From the NCBI RefSeq assembly GCF_000299335.2, contig NZ_CP004387.1, positions 248,001-312,000 of the forward strand: a stretch of 64,000 bases of DNA, read 5' to 3'. Position numbers and translations under genes: made by a program. This document shows, piece by piece, positions 1 to 8,617 of the stretch (its first letter is position 1; every line of letters begins with the position of its first letter). The stretch comes from Isoalcanivorax pacificus W11-5 (lineage in GTDB: Bacteria; Pseudomonadota; Gammaproteobacteria; Pseudomonadales; Alcanivoracaceae). The notes below the pieces were generated by a model. That model did no database searches. It saw nothing but the letters and a program-made list of their open reading frames with translations, and was not told the origin of the DNA.

Positions 1-242
1 AGATCGACGATGACAAGGCGCGCCTGGATCGCATGTGTGAACTGAACGTGGCGCGGCAGGTGATCAATCTGTCCAACACCACGGTGATCCAGGAGGCCTG
101 GCGCCGTGAACAGGCGTTGACGGTGCATGGCTGGATTTACGGTATTGGCGATGGCCGGCTGAGCGACCTGGGGATCGAGATCAAGAACAATGCGCAGCTG
201 CGTGAGCTGGAAGCGCAGGAGTACGACGGCGCCGGTGCTTGA
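1..242 (+). CDS. can: Beta-class carbonic anhydrase, C-terminal fragment
   Basis: This is the 3' end of a gene that begins upstream of the window; the reading frame is open from base 3. The visible residues contain NVARQVINLSNTTVIQEAW and a following VHGWIYGIGDG segment, which match the C-terminal part of beta-carbonic anhydrases of the E. coli Can type. These enzymes interconvert CO2 and bicarbonate in the cytoplasm. The zinc ligands lie in the missing N-terminal part, so catalytic competence cannot be judged here. The GC-rich codon use matches the bulk of the window, in contrast to the DNA that follows. Confidence 0.85.
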   Translation, partial: IDDDKARLDRMCELNVARQVINLSNTTVIQEAWRREQALTVHGWIYGIGDGRLSDLGIEIKNNAQLRELEAQEYDGAGA

Positions 243-685
243 TTGGCCAGGGGCAGGGCATGCTACAGCTGCGGCAGTTTTATGCCTGTCCCATACTCCA
301 TGTTACAACTATATTGGCTCAGGCGATCCTTATTAGAGAAGAGTCATAGATAGAGTTGATGCTTTGCAGCGTCTGGAAATTATTGGAAGTGAGGTGAAGT
401 GCTTCAAGAAAAAAAGTTGTCAGGTATTCTCGAAATGCTGAAGGCGTGTGGGAGGGAATAAGGCTATAGCAGCTTGCTGGCGTCTGCTGAGTGCGACCTT
501 GCACGCCGTGGGCATAAAATGCTCATCCAGTTTTTTTGTTAAAAATAGGGGCTTGCTCTCCTTCGACGAAAAGATATAGAGATCTATGGCGATTTTCGTT
601 GTGACGTATTTTCATTGGTTCATTAGGTGAGAGAATATTGTTTCTCTGCGCGTCAGTGATTTTGATTTTTCAGGGATGATTTTTC
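243..685. other. AT-richer intergenic stretch, no supported gene
   Basis: About 440 bases separate the carbonic anhydrase stop codon from the racemase start. The base composition is clearly richer in A and T than the surrounding chromosome. Short open frames occur, for example on the minus strand near 319-504, but none has a convincing ribosome binding site or a recognisable protein. The stretch probably marks the left edge of a foreign islet and must contain the racemase promoter, which I could not place with confidence. Confidence 0.5.
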
Positions 686-1360
686 ATGAGGCATATTGGT
701 ATTGCTGCAGTAACGGCTGAGGGCGCAGCTCTCGTATATAAAGAGATATGTCGGCGTTCGGCCATCAGGCTGGGTGAGTATCAGCATCCCGAGATTTCTC
801 TTCATTCCTTCTCTTTCTCAGAACATATGAATGGGGGTCCGATTGAATGGGCCCGGTTGCTCAGTTTGTCAGCATCAAAACTGCACGCAACTGGTGCAGA
901 ATTTATGATATGTCCCTCTAATACGCCTCATGAAGTATATGAAGAGCTGGCGTCACAGTTGCCACTCCCATGGCTTCACATCGCATCTGGAGTGAGGGCC
1001 ATGGCTGAATCGAAGAGGCTGAAAAATATTTTGCTTTTGGGGACGGAATTCACGATGAAAAGCCGTATATATGACGACCAGTTTATGGAGAGCGGCATTT
1101 CTCTAACCAGGCCGGATGAGCTGGAGGTTGCGTCTGTTCATGAAATTATCACAAAAGAACTTATAAACGGACGTTTAAATGAATCTTCCAGAAGCGCTGT
1201 TTCCGATATTGTCAGGAAGTACGTTCGCGCCGGTGTGGATGGCGTCATTCTGGGCTGCACTGAGTTGCCGATGATTGTTGATATAAGTGAGTCAGAGGTT
1301 CCTTTGTTGGATTCTACTATTGCCCTTGCTGATGCGGCGATAGATTACGCGATATCATAG
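686..1360 (+). CDS. Asp/Glu/hydantoin racemase family protein
   Basis: The 224-residue product has the two half-sites of the cofactor-independent amino-acid racemase superfamily. The first is ICPSNTPHE around residues 75-83 and the second is LGCTELP around residues 189-195, with Cys191. Classical aspartate racemases have Cys directly before the first Asn-Thr, whereas this protein has Ser78. E. coli YgeA is a known relative that uses a Thr at that place, so a YgeA-like broad-specificity racemase is plausible. Cys76 lies close by and could matter. The gene is AT-rich compared with its neighbours and shares an islet with the unknown gene at 1601, which suggests horizontal acquisition. Substrate is unknown. 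Confidence 0.75.
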   Translation: MRHIGIAAVTAEGAALVYKEICRRSAIRLGEYQHPEISLHSFSFSEHMNGGPIEWARLLSLSASKLHATGAEFMICPSNTPHEVYEELASQLPLPWLHIASGVRAMAESKRLKNILLLGTEFTMKSRIYDDQFMESGISLTRPDELEVASVHEIITKELINGRLNESSRSAVSDIVRKYVRAGVDGVILGCTELPMIVDISESEVPLLDSTIALADAAIDYAIS

Positions 1361-1530
1361 ATTCTGATTGGTCAATTGCGCTACGTATTAAGTTTAATGT
1401 GATTAAAAGTTGTCTTTGATATTTTTCATAGAGGAAAATGGCGTCAGAATTGTACGGAGCAAAAATAGAGGTAATTTATGAAATGTCCGTTATGATTTTT
1501 CTTGTGTCAAGAAAGTCGCAATGGGCTCTT

Positions 1531-1560
1531 TTGTGTGTTTAATGCCGGTATATCTATAAT
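1531..1560 (+). promoter_or_regulatory. Candidate sigma-70 promoter of the 1601 gene
   Basis: TATAAT at 1555-1560 is a consensus -10 hexamer. TTGTGT at 1531-1536 is a weak -35 with an 18-base spacer. The -10 lies about 40 bases before the ATG at 1601, which is preceded by an AAGGGG ribosome binding site. The spacing fits a dedicated promoter for the downstream gene rather than read-through from the racemase, but it is only a motif match. Confidence 0.5.
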
Positions 1561-1600
1561 TATCCCGGCGGCCGGGACGGTAAGTCTTTAAGGGGAATAT

Positions 1601-2551
1601 ATGAATACCTACTTCATTCGGCACACCTCTTCCCTGGATGTCGATACTAAAACGATACGGATGATGTGGGAGGATGATCGAATCGCCATTCATTATCCTC
1701 GAGATAAAAGCGGGGGTTTCGAAATCGAGGACTCCAGAAGCCTGAACCCGGATGATTACGACGGCGTGCAGCGGTCCATGCTGAAGCGCCTGATCGATCT
1801 GGCCAGGGAGGGGGGATATGTTTTTGCGACCTACCGAGGTGAGGCTGGGAGCAAGATTGGTTACGTGACTCCTGGTTCCACTGTAGAGCTTTTTCATGGG
1901 ACGTGGGGAAGCAGGGGGAATCGCGCAGGCCGGGAGGCGGTATTAAAGTCATTGAAATTGACCCATGTGCACAATATCCCGCCGGAGCAAACCATTGCCT
2001 TTACTCCGGCTCAGCCCAGGCAGGGTACTTTTTGCCGGTGGCGGAGGGTCGGAGACAGGGTTGCCAATATTGTCAACGGTGTCAGTGAGATGGGAATGGA
2101 TAGCCTGACGCCAGACCTCCAGGAGGTAATGTGTATGGAGTATCTGCGCACAGAGCGCGCGCGCGAGCAGGGGCTTCCCGTATTGCGATACACGCTGATG
2201 CCTGTGGGTAGAACAATGAAAGACGTTGATATCCTCGGGGTTTCCGAATCAGGTAAGACGTTGTCTGTGCAGGTCACCTACAAATGCTTGCATCAGGATG
2301 ATCCAAAACTGCAAAAGCTGGACCCTTATCAGTCGAATGGAAACGAGACGGTATACTTTTGCCGATGTAAAAAGCCTCAGAAGATAAACGGCCACTTTGT
2401 GTTTCCGTTGCAGAAAGTCTTTGAAGACTTCTGCATTGAGGATGATAACGGAAGGCAATGGTTTGAACGGGTGATGGGAGGTGCGCCGGCACGGGTTAGA
2501 AGTGAGTGCAATGGCGGGCATGGTCCGGTGGGCGGCTATTTCGAGTCGTAG
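1601..2551 (+). CDS. Unrecognised protein; possible PUA/EVE-like plus nuclease-like regions
   Basis: I do not recognise this 316-residue protein by name. The first 100 residues (Trp23, an IAIHYP strand near residues 28-33, and Tyr88-Val-Thr-Pro-Gly) recall the beta-rich PUA/EVE-like modules found at the front of some modification-dependent restriction proteins. Further on, residues 207-228 read KDVDILGVSESG followed by KTLSVQVTYK. The acidic pair Asp208/Asp210 followed about 13 residues later by a Gln-Val strand resembles the core of Mrr-type PD-(D/E)XK nucleases, although the usual Lys is not in its canonical place. There is no signal peptide or membrane segment. Base composition is closer to the islet than to the core genome. 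A defence role is inference only. Confidence 0.55.
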   Translation: MNTYFIRHTSSLDVDTKTIRMMWEDDRIAIHYPRDKSGGFEIEDSRSLNPDDYDGVQRSMLKRLIDLAREGGYVFATYRGEAGSKIGYVTPGSTVELFHGTWGSRGNRAGREAVLKSLKLTHVHNIPPEQTIAFTPAQPRQGTFCRWRRVGDRVANIVNGVSEMGMDSLTPDLQEVMCMEYLRTERAREQGLPVLRYTLMPVGRTMKDVDILGVSESGKTLSVQVTYKCLHQDDPKLQKLDPYQSNGNETVYFCRCKKPQKINGHFVFPLQKVFEDFCIEDDNGRQWFERVMGGAPARVRSECNGGHGPVGGYFES

Positions 2552-2599
2552 AAGATACCAGCCAGCCCGGAGACAGTGTGCTGTGCTTCATGAGCGCAC

Positions 2600-3523
2600 T
2601 TACTCCCCGGATTTTCTATCCTTCTTCCTCGCCCTCGGATGTGCCCCGTCATAAACCCGTGCCAGATGCTGAAAATCCAGATGCGTATAAATCTGCGTTG
2701 TGGACAGATTCGCATGGCCCAGCAATTCCTGCACCGCCCGCAGGTCGCTGCTGGATTCCAGCAGATGCGTGGCAAAGGAATGCCGCAACATATGCGGATG
2801 CAGGTGCTGGTCCAGCCCCGCTTCGCGTGCCTGCTTTGCCAGCCGCTGCTGTACGGAGCGGGCGCCGAGGCGCTGGCCGCGCTGGCTGACAAACAGCGCT
2901 TTTTCGGCGCCATCACTGGCCAGTAGCGGCCGCACTTTCAGCCATTCCCGCAACGCGGCAAGCGCCGGCGCGCCGACCGGCAGGTGCCGGGTACGGTTGC
3001 CTTTCCCGGTCACGACCAGGCTGGCGTCCTGCTGGTCGATGGTGTCGATATCCAGGCTCAGCAATTCGGCCAGCCGCAGGCCGGAGGAATAGAACAGTTC
3101 CATCATGGCGCGGTCGCGCAGTTGCAACGGGTCGTTGCCGTCGCGGGGATGGTCGAGCAGGTGGTTGACGGCGTCCGGGTCCAGGGTGTGGGGCAGCCGG
3201 CGCGGGCTTTTCGGGGCGCTGATGCCCAGCGCCGGGTTGTCGCGGGCCAGGCCTTCCTGGAGCAGGTGGCTGTACAGGCCGCGCACGCTGGAGAGCAGCC
3301 GTTGCAGGCTTTTGCCGCCCAGGCCGCGACGGTGCAGGGCGGCCACGGCCATGCGGATGTCCTGCGGGGTGACGGCGGGCCAGTCCGGCAGGCCGCGCGC
3401 TTCCAGCAGGGCGGTGACGGTACGCAGGTCGCGACCGTAGTTGTCCAGGGTATGGGCGGAAAGCTGACGCACGGTGCGCAGGTGGTGCAGGTAACGCGCG
3501 GTCTGCTCGGTGAAGTTGCTCAT
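2600..3523 (-). CDS. xerC: Tyrosine recombinase XerC
   Basis: XerC partners XerD at dif to resolve chromosome dimers. The 307-residue protein has an N-terminal SAM-like core-binding domain (residues 1-90) and a C-terminal catalytic domain. The catalytic residues are visible: Arg in SSGLRLAELL, Lys in VTGKGNRTR, His-x-x-Arg in HMLRHSFATH, His in LLGHANLSTT and Tyr in TQIYTHLD. I chose the ATG at 3523 because it gives the normal family length and follows the DUF484 stop codon by 22 bases; a much longer open frame upstream overlaps DUF484 and is not credible. It is the last gene of the dapF-DUF484-xerC cluster, a conserved order in Pseudomonas-like bacteria. Confidence 0.95.
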   Translation of the reverse strand: MSNFTEQTARYLHHLRTVRQLSAHTLDNYGRDLRTVTALLEARGLPDWPAVTPQDIRMAVAALHRRGLGGKSLQRLLSSVRGLYSHLLQEGLARDNPALGISAPKSPRRLPHTLDPDAVNHLLDHPRDGNDPLQLRDRAMMELFYSSGLRLAELLSLDIDTIDQQDASLVVTGKGNRTRHLPVGAPALAALREWLKVRPLLASDGAEKALFVSQRGQRLGARSVQQRLAKQAREAGLDQHLHPHMLRHSFATHLLESSSDLRAVQELLGHANLSTTQIYTHLDFQHLARVYDGAHPRARKKDRKSGE

Positions 3524-3545
3524 GGCCGCCTCCCGGTGGCGCCGG

Positions 3546-4256
3546 TCAGGCGCGCCGGGCTTCCAGGCGCGGGTATTTGCGCAGCAGGTCGTGCATGCGG
3601 CGGCTGAGGACGTCGCCGATGTGGCTGATGAACAGTGTGCCCAAGGAGCTGCGGAAGTGCAGCGGGTCGAAGCTGCCGATGGCCAGCAGGCCCTGGCGGC
3701 CTTGCCATTCCAGCGGCACCATGGCGGCGGATTTGACCTGCTCGGCGTGGTGCGGGAACAGTTGCTCCAGTTCCACTTCGCGCAGCACGCCGCAGATGGC
3801 CTTGCCATTGCGCAGCAGCAGTTGCAGGGCTTCGTGCAGGTCGGCGGCGGCCAGGCAGCGCACGCGGCTGCGCAGTTCGCCGGTGAGATCCAGGTCGCGG
3901 TCGTAGACCAGCAGGGACACGGTGTCGGCACCGAAGTCTTCCTGCAGGGAATGGATCAGCTGGCTGAACAATTGCTCGGCGCTGCGTGCTTCGATCAGGG
4001 TCAGCACCAGTTGGCGGGTCTTTTCGAACAGCTGGTCGTTTTCGCGGGCGACGGCAAGCAGGCCGTTGAGGCGGTCGCGCAGTTCGTGGTTGCGTTCGCG
4101 CAGGATCTGCGCCTGGCGTTCCAGCAGGGATACGGCTTCGCCGCGCGGGTCGGGCAGGCGCAGCATTTCCAGCAACTCTTGCCGGCCCTGGAAAAAATCG
4201 GTGTGATCGCGCAGCCAGGCGGCGACCTGGTCGCCGGTGAGTTTCTGCTCGCTCAT
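3546..4256 (-). CDS. DUF484 family protein (GAF-like)
   Basis: The 236-residue protein begins with a short helical region (QVAAWLRDHTDFF) and a likely coiled coil at about residues 40-80, followed by a GAF-like domain at about residues 90-225. DUF484 proteins are conserved between dapF and xerC in many gammaproteobacteria, and this gene sits exactly there. Their biochemical function is not established. Translation is probably coupled to the flanking genes because the gaps are 26 and 22 bases. Confidence 0.9.
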   Translation of the reverse strand: MSEQKLTGDQVAAWLRDHTDFFQGRQELLEMLRLPDPRGEAVSLLERQAQILRERNHELRDRLNGLLAVARENDQLFEKTRQLVLTLIEARSAEQLFSQLIHSLQEDFGADTVSLLVYDRDLDLTGELRSRVRCLAAADLHEALQLLLRNGKAICGVLREVELEQLFPHHAEQVKSAAMVPLEWQGRQGLLAIGSFDPLHFRSSLGTLFISHIGDVLSRRMHDLLRKYPRLEARRA

Positions 4257-4282
4257 GAAATCGCTTCTCCGTGCGCTCGGGA

Positions 4283-5137
4283 TCAGGCTTTGCCCGATGT
4301 ATCGCGGATCACGCCATCATAGACGCGGCTTGCCGGGCCTGTCATCAACACGCCATTGGTGCCGTCGTAGTGCACGCGCAGGGTGCCACCGGCGAGGCTG
4401 ACTTCGACGGTGTCGTCCAGCAGGCCGCGTTTCTGGCCGCAGACCACGGCGGCGCAGGCGCCAGAGCCGCAGGCCAGGGTTTCGCCGGAACCGCGCTCGA
4501 ATACGCGCAGGCGGATGTGGCTGCGGTCCACGAGCTGCATGAAGCCTACGTTGACCCGTTCGGGGAAGTCCGGGTGGCTTTCCAGCAGCGGGCCGACGGT
4601 CTCGACCGGTGCGGTGTCGACGTTTTCCACCAGCATCACGCAATGCGGGTTGCCCAGGCCGACGGCGGAGATTTCATAGGCGTTCTGGCCGGCCACCAGG
4701 ATGTAGGTGTCGGCGACGGCGCTGGCGCGGAACGGGATGTCCTCCAGTGCCCAGCGCGGCGGGCCCATGTTGACGGTGACCAGGCCATCGTCGGTGAGGC
4801 GCAGGGTCATCTGGCCGTTGGCGGTTTCCACGCGGATTTCGTGCTTGTTGGTCAGACCCTCGTCGCGCACGAAGCGGGCGAAGCAGCGCGCGCCGTTGCC
4901 GCACTGGCTCACTTCGCTGCCGTCGGCATTGAAGATGCGGTAGCGGAAGTCGGCGTCGCCGCGTGGCGGCTGCACGATCAGCAACTGGTCGAAGCCGACA
5001 CCGAAATGGCGGTCAGCCAGGCGGCGCATGGCCTCCGGCGACAGCGGCGGGCCGTCTTCCGGCAGCGATTGCCGGATGCCGTCGAGCACCATGAAATCGT
5101 TGCCCAGGCCATGCATCTTGGTGAACTTGAGGTCCAT
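4283..5137 (-). CDS. dapF: Diaminopimelate epimerase
   Basis: DapF converts LL- to meso-diaminopimelate in lysine and peptidoglycan synthesis. The 284-residue protein carries both catalytic cysteines, in SQCGNGARC and in LACGSGACA, and starts with the family signature KMHGLGNDF. The ATG at 5137 places this signature at residues 7-15 and gives a normal length; the longer upstream extension is not supported. In related genomes lptM and lysA lie directly upstream, but here they are about 9 kb away on the same strand. Confidence 0.97.
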   Translation of the reverse strand: MDLKFTKMHGLGNDFMVLDGIRQSLPEDGPPLSPEAMRRLADRHFGVGFDQLLIVQPPRGDADFRYRIFNADGSEVSQCGNGARCFARFVRDEGLTNKHEIRVETANGQMTLRLTDDGLVTVNMGPPRWALEDIPFRASAVADTYILVAGQNAYEISAVGLGNPHCVMLVENVDTAPVETVGPLLESHPDFPERVNVGFMQLVDRSHIRLRVFERGSGETLACGSGACAAVVCGQKRGLLDDTVEVSLAGGTLRVHYDGTNGVLMTGPASRVYDGVIRDTSGKA

Positions 5138-5384
5138 GACGATTCCGGGTTGAGGTAAGCAGTGGCTCATTGTAGGCCCTGCCCGGTTGGCGGGCCAGCG
5201 GCCGGGTTGGCAGGGCGGTGACGGGCACAGGCTCATTTCCGGCCACGGCGGGCCATTTTGCGGCCCGGAATTTGGCACAAGCTGCACTCACGTCCCGGCG
5301 GCGCGACGGGGATACTGTGTGTATTCGTTTGATCGCCCGGCCCGTTGCATGCCGGCGCGCTGTTGCCACAGGAGCCTGATCCGC

Positions 5385-6260
5385 ATGAACGCAAAAGCCA
5401 ATCTGACGCCACGTCGTACCAACAAGAGTGATATCCAGCCGCGCCGCATGGATTTCGAGTTCGAGGCGGATATCCCGCGCTACTGGTTCGACGGGGATCA
5501 GTTCAAGACCATCCTGTTGTCAGCGTTGTCCTGCACCTTTCCGGAAGGCGAGCGCTTTTTCGTGCGTTCGGTGCGCCATTACCAGAAGGGCATCACTGAC
5601 GAGAAGCTCAAGGAAGAGGTGAAGGGTTTCATTGGCCAGGAAGCGCACCACGGCAATGAGCACGAGGCGTTCAATGCGTTTCTGGAAGCGCGCGGCATCC
5701 CGGCCAAAAAGGTCGAGGAGTTCGTGTTGCGCGGGCTGAAGTGGCAGGGCAAGTTTCTGTCGCCGAAGCGGCAACTGGCGAAGACCTGCGCGCTGGAGCA
5801 TTTTACCGCGATGCTGGCGGAGACCATTCTGGAGCACCCGGAGATGCTCGAGGGCATGGACAAGCGCGTGCTGCCGCTGTGGTTCTGGCATGCGGTGGAG
5901 GAAAGCGAGCACAAGTCGGTGGCTTTCGACGTGTATCAGGATCAGGAGGGCGGTTACTGGACCCGCACCAGCGAAATGGCCGTGACCACGCTGGAATTCC
6001 TCGGCTTCACCATTTTCCACTACTTCCAGCTGCGCGGCGGCATGGATGACAAGCGCGATCTGCGCTCGGTGTTGCGCGGCTTTAACTGGCTGCTTGGCAA
6101 ACCGGGCTGGCTGCGCAAACTGGGGCCGGCGTATCTGGCCTACTACCGCCGCGATTTTCACCCGTCGCAGCGCGACAGCCGTGCGCTGCGCGAGGCCGGC
6201 CTGAAGCGCCTGGCGGCGCTGCTGGACAAGCCTGAGTTGCTGGAAGAGCCTGCAGCCTGA
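5385..6260 (+). CDS. Ferritin-like metal-dependent hydrolase family protein (PF10118 type)
   Basis: The 291-residue protein is rich in paired Glu and His residues in helices: FPEGERFF, GQEAHHGNEH, CALEHFTAM and HAVEESEHKSVAFDVY. This pattern is typical of the predicted metal-dependent hydrolase family PF10118, which probably forms a di-metal helical bundle. Substrates are not established for the family as a whole. The ATG at 5385 is preceded by AGGAG; earlier in-frame starts lack support. It is the only plus-strand gene in a long minus-strand run and its stop lies 17 bases before the first 169-bp palindromic element. Confidence 0.75.
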   Translation: MNAKANLTPRRTNKSDIQPRRMDFEFEADIPRYWFDGDQFKTILLSALSCTFPEGERFFVRSVRHYQKGITDEKLKEEVKGFIGQEAHHGNEHEAFNAFLEARGIPAKKVEEFVLRGLKWQGKFLSPKRQLAKTCALEHFTAMLAETILEHPEMLEGMDKRVLPLWFWHAVEESEHKSVAFDVYQDQEGGYWTRTSEMAVTTLEFLGFTIFHYFQLRGGMDDKRDLRSVLRGFNWLLGKPGWLRKLGPAYLAYYRRDFHPSQRDSRALREAGLKRLAALLDKPELLEEPAA

Positions 6261-6277
6261 ACAGGCGTTGTGCGGCG

Positions 6278-6446
6278 GTAGGGTGGGTAGAGCCAAAGGC
6301 GAAACCCACCGGGTCCAAGCTGCACACTGCTCGCACAAAACCATCGAAACCACCTACCTCCGAAGCAGGGCAGTTTCGATGGTTTTGCGGGAGTGAATAA
6401 CGGGCATGGACGTGGTGGGTTTCGCCTTTGGCTCTACCCACCCTAC
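6278..6446. repeat. 169-bp palindromic element, copy 1
   Basis: The element begins with GTAGGGTGGGTAGAGCCAAA and ends with its reverse complement. The terminal 33 bases pair perfectly, a 2-base mismatch follows, and GTCCA pairs again. An inner inverted repeat, CAAAACCATCGAAAC at 6336-6350 with its complement at 6373-6387, is also perfect. It sits between a plus-strand stop at 6260 and a minus-strand stop at 6453. Copies 2 and 3 have the same length and the same position between convergent genes. Short open frames reading through it are by-products of the repeat. Confidence 0.95.
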
Positions 6447-6452
6447 GACTCT

Positions 6453-7529
6453 TCATAGATCCTCTGTCGTCGGCTCCTGGGGACGACGCTCACCAAACTC
6501 ATGCAGTGACAAATCCCACACCGCAATAAACAGCGCCGCCACCAGCGGCCCGAGCACAAAACCGCTGATTCCGATCAGTGCCAGCCCGCCAAGTGTGGTC
6601 ACCAGAATCAGATAATCCGGCAATTGCGTCTGCTGGCCCACCAAGCGCGGGCGCAGGATATTGTCGGCCAGCCCGATCGGGCCGACACCGAAGGCCACCA
6701 GCACCACACCCTGCCAGATATGGCCGGTGAGCAGGAAGTAGGCGGCAACCGGCGCCCAGATCAGCGCGGCGCCCACCGCCGGCAGCAGTGACAGCACGGC
6801 CATCAGTGCCCCCCACAGCAGGGCGCCCTGAATGCCGAGAATCCAGAAGATCACCCCGCCGAGCGCACCCTGCACCAGTGCCACCAGCACGTTGCCTTTC
6901 ATGGTGGCGCGCACCACTTCACCGAATTTCTTGAACAGCCGCTGTTTATGCGCATCAGACAACGGGATGGCGGCGCGAATCTGCCGCATCAGTCGGGTGC
7001 CGTCACGCAGGAAGAAAAACAGCAGATACAACATGACGCCGAAACTGATCAAAAAGGTGAACGACAACTGGCCAATGTTCACGGCGTTGCGCGCCAGCCC
7101 TTTGCTGGCGGTGGCGGCGGCACTTTTCAGCCAGGTACGCACCTCGGAAAAATCGACCCCGATCTGCGCCAGCAGGGCCTGCAGGCGTGGCGCGGCTTCC
7201 TGCACGCGGTCGATGTAGGCGCCGAAGTCCAGTTCACCGCTCTGGATGCGCTGGTACAGCGTGGTGCCTTCGTGCACCAGTGACAGGGAGATGGTGATCA
7301 ACGGGATGATCGCCACCACGATACAGATCAGCAGTGTGCACAGGCTCGCCAGGGTGGGCCGTTTCGGCATGCGCGCGAGCATCCGGTTCTGCAACGGCAT
7401 GAAGATGATGGCGAAGATACCGGCCCAGAGGACGGCACCGAAGAACGGCGCGAGCAGGGCGAAGAAGGCCAGCGAAACCATGATCAGCAGCACGATGAAG
7501 GTGCGGTGCTGTATTTTGTCGGTCGACAC
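6453..7529 (-). CDS. AI-2E family transporter (PerM-like membrane protein)
   Basis: The 358-residue protein has the AI-2E/PerM pattern. Hydrophobic segments lie near the N-terminus (about residues 11-45 and 62-85), a soluble central region is at about 90-155, and further membrane segments follow, including LLPAVGAALIWAPVAAYFLL and GLALIGISGFVLGPLVAALF. Family members have been linked to autoinducer export, ion antiport and other roles, so the substrate is open. The GTG at 7529 is preceded by AAGGAG at good spacing; an upstream extension reads as low-complexity shadow. It is the last gene of the cstA-cory-arsA-like operon. Confidence 0.85.
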   Translation of the reverse strand: MSTDKIQHRTFIVLLIMVSLAFFALLAPFFGAVLWAGIFAIIFMPLQNRMLARMPKRPTLASLCTLLICIVVAIIPLITISLSLVHEGTTLYQRIQSGELDFGAYIDRVQEAAPRLQALLAQIGVDFSEVRTWLKSAAATASKGLARNAVNIGQLSFTFLISFGVMLYLLFFFLRDGTRLMRQIRAAIPLSDAHKQRLFKKFGEVVRATMKGNVLVALVQGALGGVIFWILGIQGALLWGALMAVLSLLPAVGAALIWAPVAAYFLLTGHIWQGVVLVAFGVGPIGLADNILRPRLVGQQTQLPDYLILVTTLGGLALIGISGFVLGPLVAALFIAVWDLSLHEFGERRPQEPTTEDL

Positions 7530-7599
7530 GCGGGTGTCTCCTTGCAGGGCGGGGGCTGTTGCGATTCTGGGTGCCGGCCCGCACGGCTGCAAGGGCTGG

Positions 7600-8604
7600 T
7601 CAGAAACGGCGGCTGAAACTGAGCAGTGCGTCGAGCCCCTGGATGTCATCCTCCAGCAGGGGCAGGCGACGCTGGGGGAGCTGGCGGAAGCGGGTCTCGA
7701 TGTCCGCCAGGTGGCGTTGCTGGCGGGCATGCCGGGCCTGGAAGAAGTGGCCGTCGGCCTGGTCGGGCAGAACGCGGTTGATGATCAGGCCGGCCACGGG
7801 AATGTCGCTGTCGATCAGTGATTGCACGGCCCGTTCGGTTTCCAGGATCGGCAGCTTTTCCGGGGTCAGCACGAACAGGAAGGCGGTGCGGGCGGCATCG
7901 GCCAGCAGTCGGCGTGTGCGCTGGAACAGCCGCTGCCGTGTCAGCAGTGTTTCGGCCAGTTCACGGCCACGGTCGTCGAGGCCGGAAAACGCGTGTTCGG
8001 TCGGGGTGTTGAGCGGGCTGTCCAGGTCACGGCCGGGGGTCAGGTGGGTCAGCACCTTGCCCAGTTCGGCGGCGCGGTGGTTGTGCTTGAGCAGGCCATC
8101 GGTCCAGGCGGCCATGACTTCCGGCAGGCTCAGCAGGCGCAGGGTGTGGCCGGTGGGCGCGGTGTCGAGAATGATCAGGTCGAAGCGTTGCTGGCCCTCT
8201 TCCATCAGGCGGGCCAGCCGCTCCAGCAGGGCGGCTTCCTGGGCGCCGGGGGATTGTCGGCTCAGGCGCAGTTGCCGTTCCAGTTCGCGCACCTGGTCCG
8301 GGCCGGCGAAGCGGCGCATCTGTGCGCTGACGCGGGACAGGTAGGCGTCGACTTCGTTGTCGGGGTCGAGTTCGAGCACGGTCAGGTTCGGGGCGAGCAT
8401 GGTTTCGCGGTCGCCGATCTCGTGATCGAAGGCGTCGGCCAGGCTGTGCGCCGGGTCGGTGGAAGCGAGCAATACCTTGCGGCCGGCCTCGGCGGCGGCC
8501 ACGGCCAGGGCGGCGGAAGTGGTGGTCTTGCCGACACCGCCCTTGCCGCCCACCAGCAGCAGGCGGCGGCCGGCGAGCAGGGCGTGGATATCCAGTGTGG
8601 TCAT
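7600..8604 (-). CDS. ArsA/Get3-family ATPase
   Basis: This 334-residue P-loop protein has the deviant Walker A motif GGKGGVGKTTTSAAL at about residues 19-33, a switch-like DPAHSLADAF and LDTAPTGHTLRLL. It is a single-domain ArsA/Get3-type ATPase. No arsenic genes are nearby, so arsenite transport is unlikely. The order cstA, cory-CC-star, this ATPase is a recurring cluster as I recall it, which suggests a role with the CstA transporter. The start follows the cory-CC-star stop by 13 bases. Confidence 0.85.
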   Translation of the reverse strand: MTTLDIHALLAGRRLLLVGGKGGVGKTTTSAALAVAAAEAGRKVLLASTDPAHSLADAFDHEIGDRETMLAPNLTVLELDPDNEVDAYLSRVSAQMRRFAGPDQVRELERQLRLSRQSPGAQEAALLERLARLMEEGQQRFDLIILDTAPTGHTLRLLSLPEVMAAWTDGLLKHNHRAAELGKVLTHLTPGRDLDSPLNTPTEHAFSGLDDRGRELAETLLTRQRLFQRTRRLLADAARTAFLFVLTPEKLPILETERAVQSLIDSDIPVAGLIINRVLPDQADGHFFQARHARQQRHLADIETRFRQLPQRRLPLLEDDIQGLDALLSFSRRF

Positions 8605-8617
8605 TGCAGGTCCGTGG

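Noticed and set aside
319..504. Minus-strand 61-codon frame in the AT-rich gap
   Set aside because: No ribosome site, no domain and no supporting neighbour; the length is expected by chance.
7600..8604. Arsenite efflux ATPase reading of the ArsA-like gene
   Set aside because: There is no arsB, arsC, arsD or arsR nearby and the protein has one ATPase domain; the CstA/cory-CC-star context is a better guide.
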